Positions 15,881 to 25,018 of a DNA stretch of 64,000 bases are shown here, one piece after another. Positions within the stretch are counted from its first letter, which is position 1. The number at the start of each line of letters is the position of its first letter. Made by a program: the position numbers and the translations under genes. The DNA comes from Gordonia zhaorongruii. GTDB taxonomy: Bacteria > Actinomycetota > Actinomycetes > Mycobacteriales > Mycobacteriaceae. Where the stretch lies: the NCBI RefSeq assembly GCF_007559005.1, contig NZ_CP041763.1, positions 1,024,463 to 1,088,462 on the forward strand, read 5' to 3'. The notes beneath the pieces were generated by a model. That model ran no database searches and had not been told where the DNA came from. It saw nothing but the letters and a program-made list of their open reading frames with translations.

Positions 15881-17133
15881 CCGATGAACCGAAGAATCCG
15901 GACGGCACCGAAGCCTCGGGCGGCACAGGACGCCCGGACGGCACGCCTCCGGGTGGCCTGACGCCGCACGCGCCGGGGCCGGACACCAGACCCGGGCGCC
16001 ACGCTATGCCCGACGAACGGGTCCCGGAGAAGGCGGTCGAGCAGACCGGGCCCATCCCGACGGTCCACTCGGACGTCTGGGTGGCACCGGCCGGACGGCC
16101 GGCCCGCGCAGAGACGCCGCAGGAACCGGCGCGCCCGGCAGCACAGTCGGCTTCGTCGACCGAGTCCGGATCATCCCGTGCGCCGGCTGCCGGAGTGCTG
16201 GAGGCCGAGCCTGCGGGGTCGAAGCCCCGGTCGCGCGGCGCCACGGCGAAGGGGACGGCCCGCCGGTCATCCGAACGCCGCCTCGCACTGCTGCTCGCCG
16301 GGCCCGCCGCGCTGGTGATGCTGATCGTCACCGGTTATCCGATCATCTACTCGATCTGGCTGTCGCTGACCGACTCCAACCTGCGCGAGCCCGGCGAGGA
16401 GCGGTTCGTCGGACTCAGCAACTACGGAACCGTGCTCGGCAGCGGCTACTGGTGGACCGCGCTGTGGGTGACGCTCTACATCACCGTCATCTCGGTGATC
16501 ATCGAGTTCATCCTCGGTATGGCGATCGCCATGGTCATGCATCGAGCGTTGTTCGGTCGGGGGCTGGTCCGGACCGTCGTCCTGCTGCCGTACGGCATCG
16601 TGACCGCGGCCGCGGCCATCTCGTGGAAGTACGCGTGGACGCCGGGCACCGGCTATCTGGCGAATCTGCTTCCCGACGGGAGCACGCCGCTGACCGAGCA
16701 GATGTCGGCCCTGTCGATCGTGATCCTCGCCGAGGTGTGGAAGACGACGCCGTTCATGGCGCTCCTGCTGCTGGCCGGACTGGCACTCGTCCCCGACGAT
16801 CTGCTGAAGGCCGCACAGGTCGACGGTGCGGGACCGTGGACGAGGCTGTTCAAGATCATCCTGCCGCTCATGAAACCGGCGATTCTCGTCGCGCTCCTGT
16901 TCCGCACGCTCGACGCGTTCCGGGTGTTCGACAACATCTACGTGCTGACGTCCGGTAACCATCAGACGGGATCGGTGTCGATGCTCGGCTACAACAACCT
17001 GTTCAAGGCGTTCAATCTCGGGATCGGGTCGGCGATCAGCGTCCTGATCTTCCTGTGCGTCGCTTTGATCGCGATCGTGTTCATCAAGGGGTTCGGCGCC
17101 TCCGCGCCCGGTTCCGACGACGAGGGGAGGTAG
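15877..17133 (+). CDS. sugA: trehalose ABC transporter permease SugA
   Basis: 418 residues. The first ~133 are Pro/Gly-rich and disordered, much longer than in most family members. The membrane part then begins (LALLLAGPAALVMLIVTG) and contains about six helices and the EAA loop (KAAQVDGAGPWTRLFKIILP) that contacts the ATPase. Its ATG overlaps the lpqY stop by 4 bp. With SugB it forms the membrane channel of LpqY-SugABC. The unusual cytoplasmic extension may be a regulatory or interaction segment; that part is inference. Confidence 0.92.
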   Translation: MTDEPKNPDGTEASGGTGRPDGTPPGGLTPHAPGPDTRPGRHAMPDERVPEKAVEQTGPIPTVHSDVWVAPAGRPARAETPQEPARPAAQSASSTESGSSRAPAAGVLEAEPAGSKPRSRGATAKGTARRSSERRLALLLAGPAALVMLIVTGYPIIYSIWLSLTDSNLREPGEERFVGLSNYGTVLGSGYWWTALWVTLYITVISVIIEFILGMAIAMVMHRALFGRGLVRTVVLLPYGIVTAAAAISWKYAWTPGTGYLANLLPDGSTPLTEQMSALSIVILAEVWKTTPFMALLLLAGLALVPDDLLKAAQVDGAGPWTRLFKIILPLMKPAILVALLFRTLDAFRVFDNIYVLTSGNHQTGSVSMLGYNNLFKAFNLGIGSAISVLIFLCVALIAIVFIKGFGASAPGSDDEGR

Positions 17134-17139
17134 ACGAGC

Positions 17140-17970
17140 ATGAACGCGCTCAATCGTCGCCGCACCGGGTGGCTCATCGCCAACATCCTGGTGGTGCTGT
17201 ACGCGATCATCCCGCTCTGGTGGATCGTGAGCCTGTCGTTCAAGAGCACGGGCACCGTCACCGACGGCAAGTTCATTCCCGGGGAATGGACACTCGAGAA
17301 CTACAAGAACATCTTCGAGACGGACTTCTTCACGTCGAGTCTCATCAACTCGATCGGGATCGGACTGATCACGACGCTGATCGCCGTGGCTCTGGGCACG
17401 ATGGCGGCCTACGCCGTCGCCCGCCTGGAGTTCCCCGGGAAGAAGGTGCTCGTCGGTGCAGCGCTGCTCATCGCGATGTTCCCGCAGATCTCACTGGTCA
17501 CGCCGCTGTTCAACATCGAGCGGAGCATCGGCCTGTTCGACACCTGGGCAGGCCTGGTCTTCCCGTACGTGGCGTTCGCGTTGCCGCTGGCCATCTACAT
17601 CCTGTCCGCGTTCTTCCGGGAGATCCCGTGGGAACTGGAGAAGGCCGCGCAGATGGACGGCGCTACGCCGGCACAGGCGTTCCGCAGGGTCATCCTTCCG
17701 CTCGCCGCGCCCGGTGTCGTCACCGCGGCCATCCTGGTGTTCGTGTTCGCGTGGAACGACCTGCTCCTGGCGTTGTCGTTGACGTCAACCGAGCGGGCGC
17801 AGACCGCGCCGGTCGCGATCGCCAACTTCACCGGCGTCAGTCAGTTCGAGGAACCGACCGGCGCGATCGCGGCGGCCGCCGTCGTCATCACCATCCCCAT
17901 CATCATCTTCGTGCTCTTCTTCCAACGCCGTATCGTGGCCGGCCTCACCTCCGGCGCCGTGAAGGGATAA
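17140..17970 (+). CDS. sugB: trehalose ABC transporter permease SugB
   Basis: 276 residues, about six transmembrane helices, with the EAA loop [20 protein letters not shown]. The length is normal for the MalG-type permease family. It starts 6 bp after sugA and ends 3 bp before sugC, so the three are co-translated. Partner of SugA in the trehalose importer. Confidence 0.93.
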   Translation: MNALNRRRTGWLIANILVVLYAIIPLWWIVSLSFKSTGTVTDGKFIPGEWTLENYKNIFETDFFTSSLINSIGIGLITTLIAVALGTMAAYAVARLEFPGKKVLVGAALLIAMFPQISLVTPLFNIERSIGLFDTWAGLVFPYVAFALPLAIYILSAFFREIPWELEKAAQMDGATPAQAFRRVILPLAAPGVVTAAILVFVFAWNDLLLALSLTSTERAQTAPVAIANFTGVSQFEEPTGAIAAAAVVITIPIIIFVLFFQRRIVAGLTSGAVKG

Positions 17971-17973
17971 CCC

Positions 17974-19146
17974 ATGGCCGACATCGTTCTGGACAACGTT
18001 TCCAAGCAGTACCCGGACGGCTCGACAGCCGTGCACGGCGTGCACATCGAGATCGCCGACGGCGAGTTCGTCATCCTGGTCGGTCCGTCCGGCTGCGGGA
18101 AGTCGACGACGCTCAACATGATCGCCGGACTCGAGGACATCACCTCCGGTGAACTCCGCATCGGCGGGGCGCGCGTCAACGAGAGCGCACCGAAGGACCG
18201 CGACATCGCGATGGTGTTCCAGAGCTACGCGCTCTATCCGCACATGACCGTTCGGGAGAACATCGCCTTCCCGCTGACGCTCGCCAAGCTGTCGAAGGCC
18301 GAGGTCACGGCCAAGGTCGACGAGGCAGCCAAGGTCCTCGATCTCACCGAGTTCCTCGACCGCAAGCCGGCCAACCTGTCGGGCGGTCAGCGTCAGCGGG
18401 TGGCGATGGGCCGCGCCATCGTCCGGTCGCCGAAGGCGTTCCTGATGGATGAGCCGCTGTCGAACCTGGATGCGAAGCTGCGCGTGCAGATGCGCACCGA
18501 GATCGCGAGCCTGCAGGCCCGGCTGGGTACCACCACCGTCTACGTCACGCACGACCAGACCGAGGCGATGACGCTGGGCGATCGGGTGGTGGTGATGCGT
18601 GCCGGTCACGTGCAGCAGATCGGGTCGCCGCAAGACCTGTACGACCACCCGGCCAACCTGTTCGTCGCCGGGTTCATCGGCTCACCTGCGATGAACTTCA
18701 TTCCGGGCACCCTGACCGCGACCGGCGCGGAAACGGCGATCGGGAACCTCGAGTTCCACGATCAGACCGAGATCGCCCGCCGGGCGAAGGAGGTCGGGAG
18801 CAACGGTGAGGTCCTCGTCGGCATCCGCCCCGAGCACCTGGTGGACGCGACCCTGACCCACACTGCCGAACTCGAGAACTTCCGGACGTTCGACGTCACC
18901 GTCGACCTGGTGGAATCGATGGGGTCGGACAAGTACGTGTACTTCGGGCTGGAGTCGCCCGGCAGCGCCGACGCGGTGCTGTCGCAGTTGGCCGAGGATC
19001 TGGGGTCCACGACGGCGGGCGGTCAGAAGGTCGCCCGACTGGCTCCGTACACGAAGGCGGCCCGGGGCGGCAGCCTCACCCTGGCGCTGAACCCCGACCG
19101 TCTGCACGTCTTCGACACGGAGAGCGGGGCCTCGCTGCGCCCGTGA
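17974..19146 (+). CDS. sugC: trehalose ABC transporter ATP-binding protein SugC
   Basis: 390 residues of the MalK/MsmX type. The Walker A motif is GPSGCGKST (37-45), the signature LSGGQ (135-139) and Walker B FLMDEP with the catalytic glutamate at 160. A TOBE-type regulatory domain occupies the C-terminal third ([15 protein letters not shown]). It drives import by SugAB. The C terminus lies directly before a SUFU-domain gene, an insertion relative to M. tuberculosis, where corA follows. Confidence 0.94.
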   Translation: MADIVLDNVSKQYPDGSTAVHGVHIEIADGEFVILVGPSGCGKSTTLNMIAGLEDITSGELRIGGARVNESAPKDRDIAMVFQSYALYPHMTVRENIAFPLTLAKLSKAEVTAKVDEAAKVLDLTEFLDRKPANLSGGQRQRVAMGRAIVRSPKAFLMDEPLSNLDAKLRVQMRTEIASLQARLGTTTVYVTHDQTEAMTLGDRVVVMRAGHVQQIGSPQDLYDHPANLFVAGFIGSPAMNFIPGTLTATGAETAIGNLEFHDQTEIARRAKEVGSNGEVLVGIRPEHLVDATLTHTAELENFRTFDVTVDLVESMGSDKYVYFGLESPGSADAVLSQLAEDLGSTTAGGQKVARLAPYTKAARGGSLTLALNPDRLHVFDTESGASLRP

Positions 19147-19158
19147 TTCACTGGTGAG

Positions 19159-19749
19159 GTGAGTTCGTCTTCGGGGTCGATCACCGATCGGGTGATCGCG
19201 CATGTGTCCAAGATCGTCGGAAGTCAGCCGCAGCGCGCGTCGGTGACGTTCCTCGGGGTGGAAGCCATCGAGGTGCTGCGGTTCGTCGACGGTGATCGGC
19301 TGACCTTCGCCACCGTCGGCTGCTCTCGGCATCCGATGCACGATCCGTCTGATCTCGCACCCGATCCGGTGCGCGGGCCGCGGGTCGAGGTCACCGTCGG
19401 TATGCGCGCGGTGTCGGCGTTGGCAGGCCTGCACAAGTCGCTGGCGACTCTCGCGGCAGCGCCGTCGGTGGAAGGGCTGGTCCTGGAAGCGGACTCGTTG
19501 GTCGATATGCAGGAGCCGCTGTGGTCGGGCGCCATCTGCTCGGCGTTCCTGCTGAGTGCGGACTCCGAGATACCCGACCTCGGTCTCGATGAGCCCGCCG
19601 ACCCGGTGCGGTTCCTGCGCGCGGTCCCGGTGACGGCGAACGAGGCGGCCTGGGTACGGCTCAAAGGTGCCGATGCGCTGCGCGAGGCGTGGACCGAGGC
19701 GGGCGTCGACACGTCGGATCCGAGACGGGCCGCGGTCACTCCGGGATAG
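19159..19749 (+). CDS. suppressor-of-fused (SUFU) domain protein
   Basis: 196 residues, soluble, no signal peptide. The pattern fits bacterial SUFU-domain proteins: LRFVDGDRLTFATVGCSRHPM, VEVTVGMRAVSALAGLHKSL, and WSGAICSAFLLSADSEIPDL. In some bacteria these behave as immunity proteins of toxin systems, in others they are house-keeping proteins of unknown role. No toxin gene is visible beside it. GTG at 19159 is 12 bp after sugC and has only a weak ribosome site. The family call rests on recall of sequence patterns, not on a search. Confidence 0.65.
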   Translation: MSSSSGSITDRVIAHVSKIVGSQPQRASVTFLGVEAIEVLRFVDGDRLTFATVGCSRHPMHDPSDLAPDPVRGPRVEVTVGMRAVSALAGLHKSLATLAAAPSVEGLVLEADSLVDMQEPLWSGAICSAFLLSADSEIPDLGLDEPADPVRFLRAVPVTANEAAWVRLKGADALREAWTEAGVDTSDPRRAAVTPG

Positions 19750-19845
19750 CCGCTCGCATTTCTCCAGCACGCGATCTGCGGTATCGGTGCGGTCGCCGTC
19801 GAGTCAGGCGCGCATACGCGTGCGTCGGCGATGCGAGGCGTCGCC

Positions 19846-20976
19846 TCAGAGCCAGTGGTTCTTCCGGAGCGTGCGCCACAGCAGCACGCAGGTGATCGCC
19901 ATCAGGATCAGCAGGATCGGATAGCTGGCCTTGTAGTGGGTCAGGGGCATGAAGTCGAAGTTCATCCCGTAGATTCCGGCCACCGCGGTCGGAACCGCGG
20001 CGATGGCGGCCCACGACGAGATCTTGCGCATGTCCGTGCTCTGCTGGATGCTCACCTTCGTCGCCGCCGCGTTGAGCAGAGTGGTGAGACGCTCGTCGTA
20101 CTCCTCGATCAGGTCCGATGCGGTCGTCAGGTGGTCGGCGACGTCGCGGAAGTGCCTGCGGACCTCCTTGCCGTCCGCCGACAGGCTGGTCTTCTCGAAA
20201 CGAACCGGGGAGACGTCCAGATCTCGCTTGTTCCCGGAGAGCCGGGCCATCGGGACGGTCAGCGGGTACACCGCCCGCTGCAGTTCGAGGACCTCGCGTT
20301 TGAACTTGTAGACGACGTCGATGTCCAGATTGTTCGACGATGCGGAGAAGACCCGCTCCTCCAGTTCGTCGACGTCGGTCTCCATCTCGGACACGACGGC
20401 GAGGTAGCTGTCCACCACTCGGTCGGCGACCGCGTGCAGAACGATCGCCGGGCCGAGAGCGAGATGCTCGGGCGTCTGCTCCATCCGCTGCCGCACCCCG
20501 GCGAGGTGCGTGTGATCGCCGTGCCGGACGGTGATGACGAAGTCCCGGCCGGCCAGCACCATGATCTCGCCGGTCTCGACGATGTCGTTCGCGACCTCGA
20601 GGGAGTCGTGGTCGACGTAGCTGATGGTTCGCAGCACCAGGAAGACGGTGTCGTCGTACAACTCGAGCTTGGGACGCTGATGCGCGTGGACCGCGTCCTC
20701 GACCATGAGGGGATGCAGCGCGAACGCCGTGGCCACGTCGTCCATCTGCTGTTCGTCGGGTTCGTGCAGACCCAGCCAGATGAATCCGCGCTCCGCGGAG
20801 CGGACCTGTTCCAGTGCCTTCCGGAAGTCGTTCGGCGCCTCCTGCCGCACGCCGTCGACGTAGACGCCGCAGTCGATGACCGCGCGCGCGGCGGGTACTC
20901 GCGGCAGACGCGGACCGGCCGGGTCGCGACCGTGATCACGGTTACCGGGGTTCAGCATCCGGGGAATCGATGGCAT
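19846..20976 (-). CDS. corA: CorA-family magnesium/cobalt transporter
   Basis: 376 residues: a large cytoplasmic N-terminal domain (FIWLGLHEPDEQQM, VLRTISYVDHD), a long helix, then two C-terminal membrane helices joined by the selectivity motif GMN in AGIYGMNFDFMPL. CorA pentamers carry Mg2+. The start at 20976 is preferred because a TATCAT box lies 7 nt upstream (20984-20989 on the other strand), predicting a leaderless transcript; a GTG at 20994 is in frame but inside the promoter. It is divergent from marC. Confidence 0.93.
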   Translation of the reverse strand: MPSIPRMLNPGNRDHGRDPAGPRLPRVPAARAVIDCGVYVDGVRQEAPNDFRKALEQVRSAERGFIWLGLHEPDEQQMDDVATAFALHPLMVEDAVHAHQRPKLELYDDTVFLVLRTISYVDHDSLEVANDIVETGEIMVLAGRDFVITVRHGDHTHLAGVRQRMEQTPEHLALGPAIVLHAVADRVVDSYLAVVSEMETDVDELEERVFSASSNNLDIDVVYKFKREVLELQRAVYPLTVPMARLSGNKRDLDVSPVRFEKTSLSADGKEVRRHFRDVADHLTTASDLIEEYDERLTTLLNAAATKVSIQQSTDMRKISSWAAIAAVPTAVAGIYGMNFDFMPLTHYKASYPILLILMAITCVLLWRTLRKNHWL

Positions 20977-21013
20977 CGCAGTGATGATACCCACGCGGGA
21001 GCCGTCGAGACCC

Positions 21014-21019
21014 TACACT
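21014..21019 (+). promoter_or_regulatory. -10 box for leaderless marC
   Basis: TACACT ends 6 nt before the GTG start of marC, so transcription should begin at or next to the start codon. The opposite -10 box for corA (TATCAT at 20984-20989, minus strand) is only 24 bp away, making a compact divergent promoter pair. Confidence 0.5.
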
Positions 21020-21025
21020 CGAGCG

Positions 21026-21643
21026 GTGCTGTTCGATGTGTCCGTTTACACCGCGACCGCCATCACCCTCATCGTCATCATGGACCCACCGGGCCAGGTT
21101 CCGGTGTTCCTCTCGCTGGTAGGACGCCGGTCGGCGGAGTACCGCAGACGAGCGGCGTGGCAGGCGCCCCTCGTGTCGCTCTTCGTCATCTCGCTCTTCG
21201 CGATCGGCGGGCGCGCGATCCTCGGCTATCTGCACATCGGGATACCGGCGCTGCAGGGAGCCGGCGGTCTCCTGTTGCTGCTGGTGGCCCTGCAGTTGCT
21301 CACCGGCATGGGAGCGAACCCGTCGGGGCAGGCCGATGACGAGGTCAACGTGGCGCTGGTCCCGCTCGGTACCCCGTTGCTCGCGGGCCCCGGTGCGATC
21401 GCCGCGGTGATCGTGGCGGTGAGTGAGGCGCACGGAGAGGGCAGCGCGTACTGGGCGATCGCCGCCGCCATCGTCACCGCCCACGTCGTGGTGTGCCTGG
21501 CGCTGCTGTACTCGACCGCGTTGATCCGGATCCTCAAGATCGGCGGCATCACCCTGCTCGCGAAGATCGCGGGTCTGCTGCTGGCTGCGATCGCCGTCAA
21601 CCTGATCGCCACCTCGGTCACCGGCTTCGTCGCTGCGGCATGA
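21026..21643 (+). CDS. MarC family integral membrane protein
   Basis: 205 residues with six predicted membrane helices. The family signature is visible in ITLIVIMDPPGQVPVFLSL and LVPLGTPLLAGPGAIAAVIV. MarC/YchE proteins are NAAT-type inner-membrane proteins; despite the name a role in multidrug resistance is not established. Start chosen as the GTG at 21026, where homologues begin; longer frames from 20981 overlap the corA promoter. No neighbour hints at its role. Confidence 0.88.
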   Translation: MLFDVSVYTATAITLIVIMDPPGQVPVFLSLVGRRSAEYRRRAAWQAPLVSLFVISLFAIGGRAILGYLHIGIPALQGAGGLLLLLVALQLLTGMGANPSGQADDEVNVALVPLGTPLLAGPGAIAAVIVAVSEAHGEGSAYWAIAAAIVTAHVVVCLALLYSTALIRILKIGGITLLAKIAGLLLAAIAVNLIATSVTGFVAAA

Positions 21644-21681
21644 GCGCTCGAACGGGGAGTGGTCGGCTAACGTGGTCCACG

Positions 21682-22545
21682 ATGCGCACTCAACGACGGA
21701 CCCTGGCGGCACTCGTGGCAGCCGTGCTGGCGGCTGTGGCGCTGACCGCGTGCGGTGGCGCGGACGATCCGGTCGTCCGGGTGGGCCACGACGGGACGCC
21801 CGAGATGCGGACGGCGGCCGCGATCTACGCCGGAGCTCTCGCCCGGACCGGACTGAAGGTGCACACGCTCGATGCCGCGCCCGACGGTGACCAGTTGATC
21901 GACGACGTCGCATCGGGCGATGTCGGCGTCTACCCCGCGTACACCGGCGATCTCCTGCGCCAGTTGACTCCAGCACCGAAGGCGCTGACCCCCGAGGACG
22001 TCCTTGCAGACGTCAACCGGTCACTGCCGCAACAGGTTTCGATCGGCGACCCGTCGCTGGTGAGTGATCGTTGGCAGATTCTGGCCGGGCAGGGGCTGAT
22101 CGAGCACTCGGGCATCGAGGATCTCGCCGAATGCGGCAGGTTTCCGGGCGGTCTCCCGCTGCTGACCACGCAGGCGCCGCCGCAGGAGGCGCTCGGTGCG
22201 GCGAAGGCGTGCCGGTACGGTGCCGTCGAGCAGGTCGACTCCCGCGAGGAGTTGGTGCAGCGGGTGCGGGACGGGCATGCCCTCGGGTTGATCACCGCCC
22301 TCGACGCCGCATCTGTTCCCGATCTGACCGATGTCCAGGCGCTGCCGTCGAAGGGCGCGCCGATCGCCCAGGCCCTGGTACCTGTGTTCCGCAGCGGTCT
22401 GATGGCGAAGCCGCAGCTCAAGGCGCTCAGTCGCGTTGCAGGCGAGCTGACCACAGCGGACCTCGCGCAACTGGTGCGCGAGGTCCGGGAGGGTGGAGAT
22501 CCGCACGTTGTGGCCGGCCGGTGGCTGGGCACGAGCGGAGTCTAG
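21682..22545 (+). CDS. glycine-betaine/choline-type (OpuAC-like) binding lipoprotein
   Basis: 287 residues with signal LAALVAAVLAAVALTAC and lipobox LTAC. The mature part resembles periplasmic OpuAC/ProX proteins (VRVGHDGTPEMRTAAAIYAG, DVGVYPAYTGDLLRQLTP, DPSLVSDRWQ). Normally such a protein feeds an ABC importer of compatible solutes, but no permease or ATPase is adjacent, so it may be an orphan or work with a distant system. The ligand is unproven. A TAACGT box 8 nt before the ATG suggests a leaderless transcript. Its stop is 2 bp from the end of the convergent SDR gene. Confidence 0.8.
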   Translation: MRTQRRTLAALVAAVLAAVALTACGGADDPVVRVGHDGTPEMRTAAAIYAGALARTGLKVHTLDAAPDGDQLIDDVASGDVGVYPAYTGDLLRQLTPAPKALTPEDVLADVNRSLPQQVSIGDPSLVSDRWQILAGQGLIEHSGIEDLAECGRFPGGLPLLTTQAPPQEALGAAKACRYGAVEQVDSREELVQRVRDGHALGLITALDAASVPDLTDVQALPSKGAPIAQALVPVFRSGLMAKPQLKALSRVAGELTTADLAQLVREVREGGDPHVVAGRWLGTSGV

Positions 22546-22547
22546 TT

Positions 22548-23381
22548 CTATCGCGAGATACGGCTCATGGCCGATCCGACGATCCGGGCGCTGATCGCCT
22601 GATACTTCGACGCCACGAGGCGAACGCCGATGTCGAGGAGCTTCGCGTCGGCGCCGACGAGGATGCGCGCCTGTTCGCGTTCGACGCCCTTGATGATGAC
22701 CTCGGCGGCCTTCTCGGACGTCATCCGCGCCAGGTACTTATCGAAGAACTCGGCCGTCGACGTCGCGTCATGATCGCCGGAGGAGGTCGCGTTGCGTGCG
22801 ATGGCGGTCTTGATGCCGCCGGGGTGCACGCAACTGACCTTCACCGGGTGCCCGGCGACGATCATCTCCTGATTCAGCGCCTCGGTGAAGCCGCGGACTG
22901 CGAACTTCGCCGAGTTGTACGCGGCCTGACCGGGTTCGGACAGGAGCCCGAACAGCGACGAGGTGTTGACGATGTGGCCGTCGCCCGAGGCGATCACGTA
23001 GGGGAGGAACGCCTTGGTGCCGTTGACGACGCCCCAGTAGTCGACGTCCATCACGCGTTCGATGTCTTTGAACTCGGTGAACTCGATTTCGCCGTGATGC
23101 GCGATACCGGCGTTGTTGAACACGGCGTTGACCGTGCCGTAATGCGCTGCGACCGTGTCCGCGTACTCGAGGACGGTCTCGCGTTCGGCGACGTTGAGGA
23201 GCTGGGCGTGCACCTGTGCGCCGGCTTCGACGGCGAGACGCTCGGTCTCTGCCAGGCCGTCCGGGTCGACGTCGGAGATCGCGAGCTTGGCGCCGCGGCG
23301 GGCCAGCTGGACCGCGAGGTCCCGGCCCATGCCGGAGCCGGCGCCGGTGATCACGATGATCTTGTCACGGAAGTCTTTCAC
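22548..23381 (-). CDS. short-chain dehydrogenase/reductase (SadH-like)
   Basis: 277 residues, classical SDR: cofactor motif GAGSGMG (13-19), NNAG at about 89-92, and the catalytic Ser/Tyr/Lys in NTSSLFG, Y155 and K159. The protein resembles the dehydrogenases found beside Baeyer-Villiger monooxygenases. It lies 43 bp downstream of the BVMO on the same strand, so they likely form an operon in which the SDR makes a ketone from an alcohol, or the reverse, for the monooxygenase. The substrate is unknown. Confidence 0.88.
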   Translation of the reverse strand: MKDFRDKIIVITGAGSGMGRDLAVQLARRGAKLAISDVDPDGLAETERLAVEAGAQVHAQLLNVAERETVLEYADTVAAHYGTVNAVFNNAGIAHHGEIEFTEFKDIERVMDVDYWGVVNGTKAFLPYVIASGDGHIVNTSSLFGLLSEPGQAAYNSAKFAVRGFTEALNQEMIVAGHPVKVSCVHPGGIKTAIARNATSSGDHDATSTAEFFDKYLARMTSEKAAEVIIKGVEREQARILVGADAKLLDIGVRLVASKYQAISARIVGSAMSRISR

Positions 23382-23424
23382 GAGGTCTTCTTTCTCAGAG
23401 GGAGGAGGTCAGGAACGGGAGGAG

Positions 23425-24939
23425 TCAGGCACCTGCGGTGACGGACTCGTCACGATCGGTCGCGGCCGTGGTCACGTCGTACGCGGCCACGTCGAACGAG
23501 CGGGTCTGGTTGCGGAAGTTGAAGGTGAAGCCCGGCCACACCGTCGTCACGTTGCCCTTGGCGTCCTTGTACCAGGATGCGCAGCCGCCGTTGATCCAGA
23601 CGCTGTTGCGCAGCGAGCGCTGGATACCGGCGTTGTAGCGGTCCTGTGCCTCCTGCTTCACCTCGGTGCGGACGATCCCCGCCTCCTTCGTCTTGCGGAC
23701 GTAGTCGACGAGGTAGTTGAGCTGCGATTCGATCATGTAGACCATCGAGGTGTGGCCGAGTCCGGTCGCCGGTCCGATCAGCAGCATCAGGTTCGGGAAG
23801 CCGTGGATGAACGCACCCTTGTAAGCCTGCATGCCGTCGGTCTCCCACGCCTGTGCCAGTGAGCGGCCGCCGACGCCGATGATGGCCTCGAACACGGGAG
23901 AGTCGGTGACGTGGAAACCGGTGGCGACGACGATGACGTCCACCTCACGCGCGGTGCCGTCCTTGTCGACGATCCCGGTCTTGGTGATCTTGTCGATTCC
24001 ACTCGTGACCAGGTCGACGTTCGGACGGTCCAGCATCGGGTACCAGTCGTTGGACTTCAGGATGCGCTTGCAGCCGACCGCGAAGCGCGGAGTGACGGCA
24101 TCGCGCAGTTCCGGGTCGCGGATTCCGCGGAAGATGTTCGCGCGGGAGAGCGCCTCGACCGGCTTGAGCGCCTTGGGTGCGTAGGTCATGCCGGCGGCGA
24201 CGACCTCGTTTGCGGTGTAGATGGTGCCGCGGATCAGCGACTGCAGACCGGGGATGTTGCGGAAGGCCCAGTTCTCCGCGCCGAGGTACGGGCGCTCGTT
24301 GCGGGGGATGATCCACGGCGCGGTGCGCTGGTAGACGTCGAGCCGCCCGGCGATCCGGCCGAGTTCCGGGGCGACCTGAATGGCCGATGCTCCGGTGCCG
24401 ATCACGGCGACGCGTTTACCGGCGAAGTCGTAGTCCTCGTCCCACTTGGCGGTGTGCACGATGGTGCCGTCGAACTCGTCGAAGCCGTCGATGTCGGGAA
24501 GGTTCGGTTCGCACAACGGCCCGACTCCGCCGATGAGGTGGCGCGCACGGACGGTCGCCTTCTCGCCGTCGCGGGTGGCCTCCACGATCCAGCGGCCCTG
24601 GTCCTCACTCCATTCGGCCAGGTTCACCTCGGTGTTGAACCAGGTGCGCTCGCCGATGCGGTGCTCTGCCGCGACGTCGTTGATGTAGCGGTGGATCTCC
24701 GGCTGATGCGAGTACGACCGCGACCAGTCCGGATTCTGGGCGAAGGAGAAGGAGTACAGGTGGGACGGCACGTCGCAGGCCGCGCCCGGATACACGTTGT
24801 CGCGCCAGGTGCCGCCGAAGTCGGCGCCCCGGTCGAGGAGCACGTAGTCGTCGGTGCCGTCCTGGGTGAGCCTGATCGCCGCACCCAGGCCGGAGAAGCC
24901 TGCCCCGATGATCGCTATCTCTACATCATGCGTTGTCAT
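23425..24939 (-). CDS. type I Baeyer-Villiger flavin monooxygenase
   Basis: 504 residues. The FAD Rossmann motif is GAGFSGLG (12-19), and the second NADPH-binding motif is GTGASA (181-186). Between them lies the type I BVMO fingerprint FxGxxxHxxxWD: F156, G158, H162, W166, D167. Such enzymes insert oxygen next to a ketone to give an ester or lactone, or oxidise S/N groups. The start at 24939 follows the TACGGT box at a 7-nt distance (leaderless). The divergent TetR gene recalls the ethA-ethR layout of M. tuberculosis, but the protein is not clearly EthA. Confidence 0.92.
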   Translation of the reverse strand: MTTHDVEIAIIGAGFSGLGAAIRLTQDGTDDYVLLDRGADFGGTWRDNVYPGAACDVPSHLYSFSFAQNPDWSRSYSHQPEIHRYINDVAAEHRIGERTWFNTEVNLAEWSEDQGRWIVEATRDGEKATVRARHLIGGVGPLCEPNLPDIDGFDEFDGTIVHTAKWDEDYDFAGKRVAVIGTGASAIQVAPELGRIAGRLDVYQRTAPWIIPRNERPYLGAENWAFRNIPGLQSLIRGTIYTANEVVAAGMTYAPKALKPVEALSRANIFRGIRDPELRDAVTPRFAVGCKRILKSNDWYPMLDRPNVDLVTSGIDKITKTGIVDKDGTAREVDVIVVATGFHVTDSPVFEAIIGVGGRSLAQAWETDGMQAYKGAFIHGFPNLMLLIGPATGLGHTSMVYMIESQLNYLVDYVRKTKEAGIVRTEVKQEAQDRYNAGIQRSLRNSVWINGGCASWYKDAKGNVTTVWPGFTFNFRNQTRSFDVAAYDVTTAATDRDESVTAGA

Positions 24940-24960
24940 GGTCACCACCGTAAGGTCCGG

Positions 24961-24997
24961 TTGAATCGGAGTCAATAGCCAATTGAACCGGATTCAA
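24961..24997. promoter_or_regulatory. twin 15-bp operators over divergent BVMO and tetR promoters
   Basis: Two near-identical imperfect palindromes, TTGAATCGGAGTCAA (24961-24975) and TTGAACCGGATTCAA (24983-24997), have centres 22 bp apart, so they lie on the same face of the helix. Site 1 contains the minus-strand -35 TTGACT (24970-24975), 17 bp from the BVMO -10 TACGGT (24947-24952). Site 2 contains the plus-strand -35 TTGAAC (24983-24988), 17 bp from the tetR -10 TAGTGT (25006-25011). A TetR dimer on each would block both promoters. Confidence 0.75.
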
Positions 24998-25018
24998 CAA
25001 TGACCTAGTGTTGGGCTC

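Noticed and set aside
19780..19845. Terminator between the SUFU gene and corA
   Set aside because: Several short palindromes such as GAGGCG-T-CGCCTC exist, but none has a workable loop and stem.
23425..24939. EthA assignment for the BVMO
   Set aside because: The divergent TetR layout is alike, but the sequence around the cofactor sites does not resemble EthA closely; only the BVMO class is safe.
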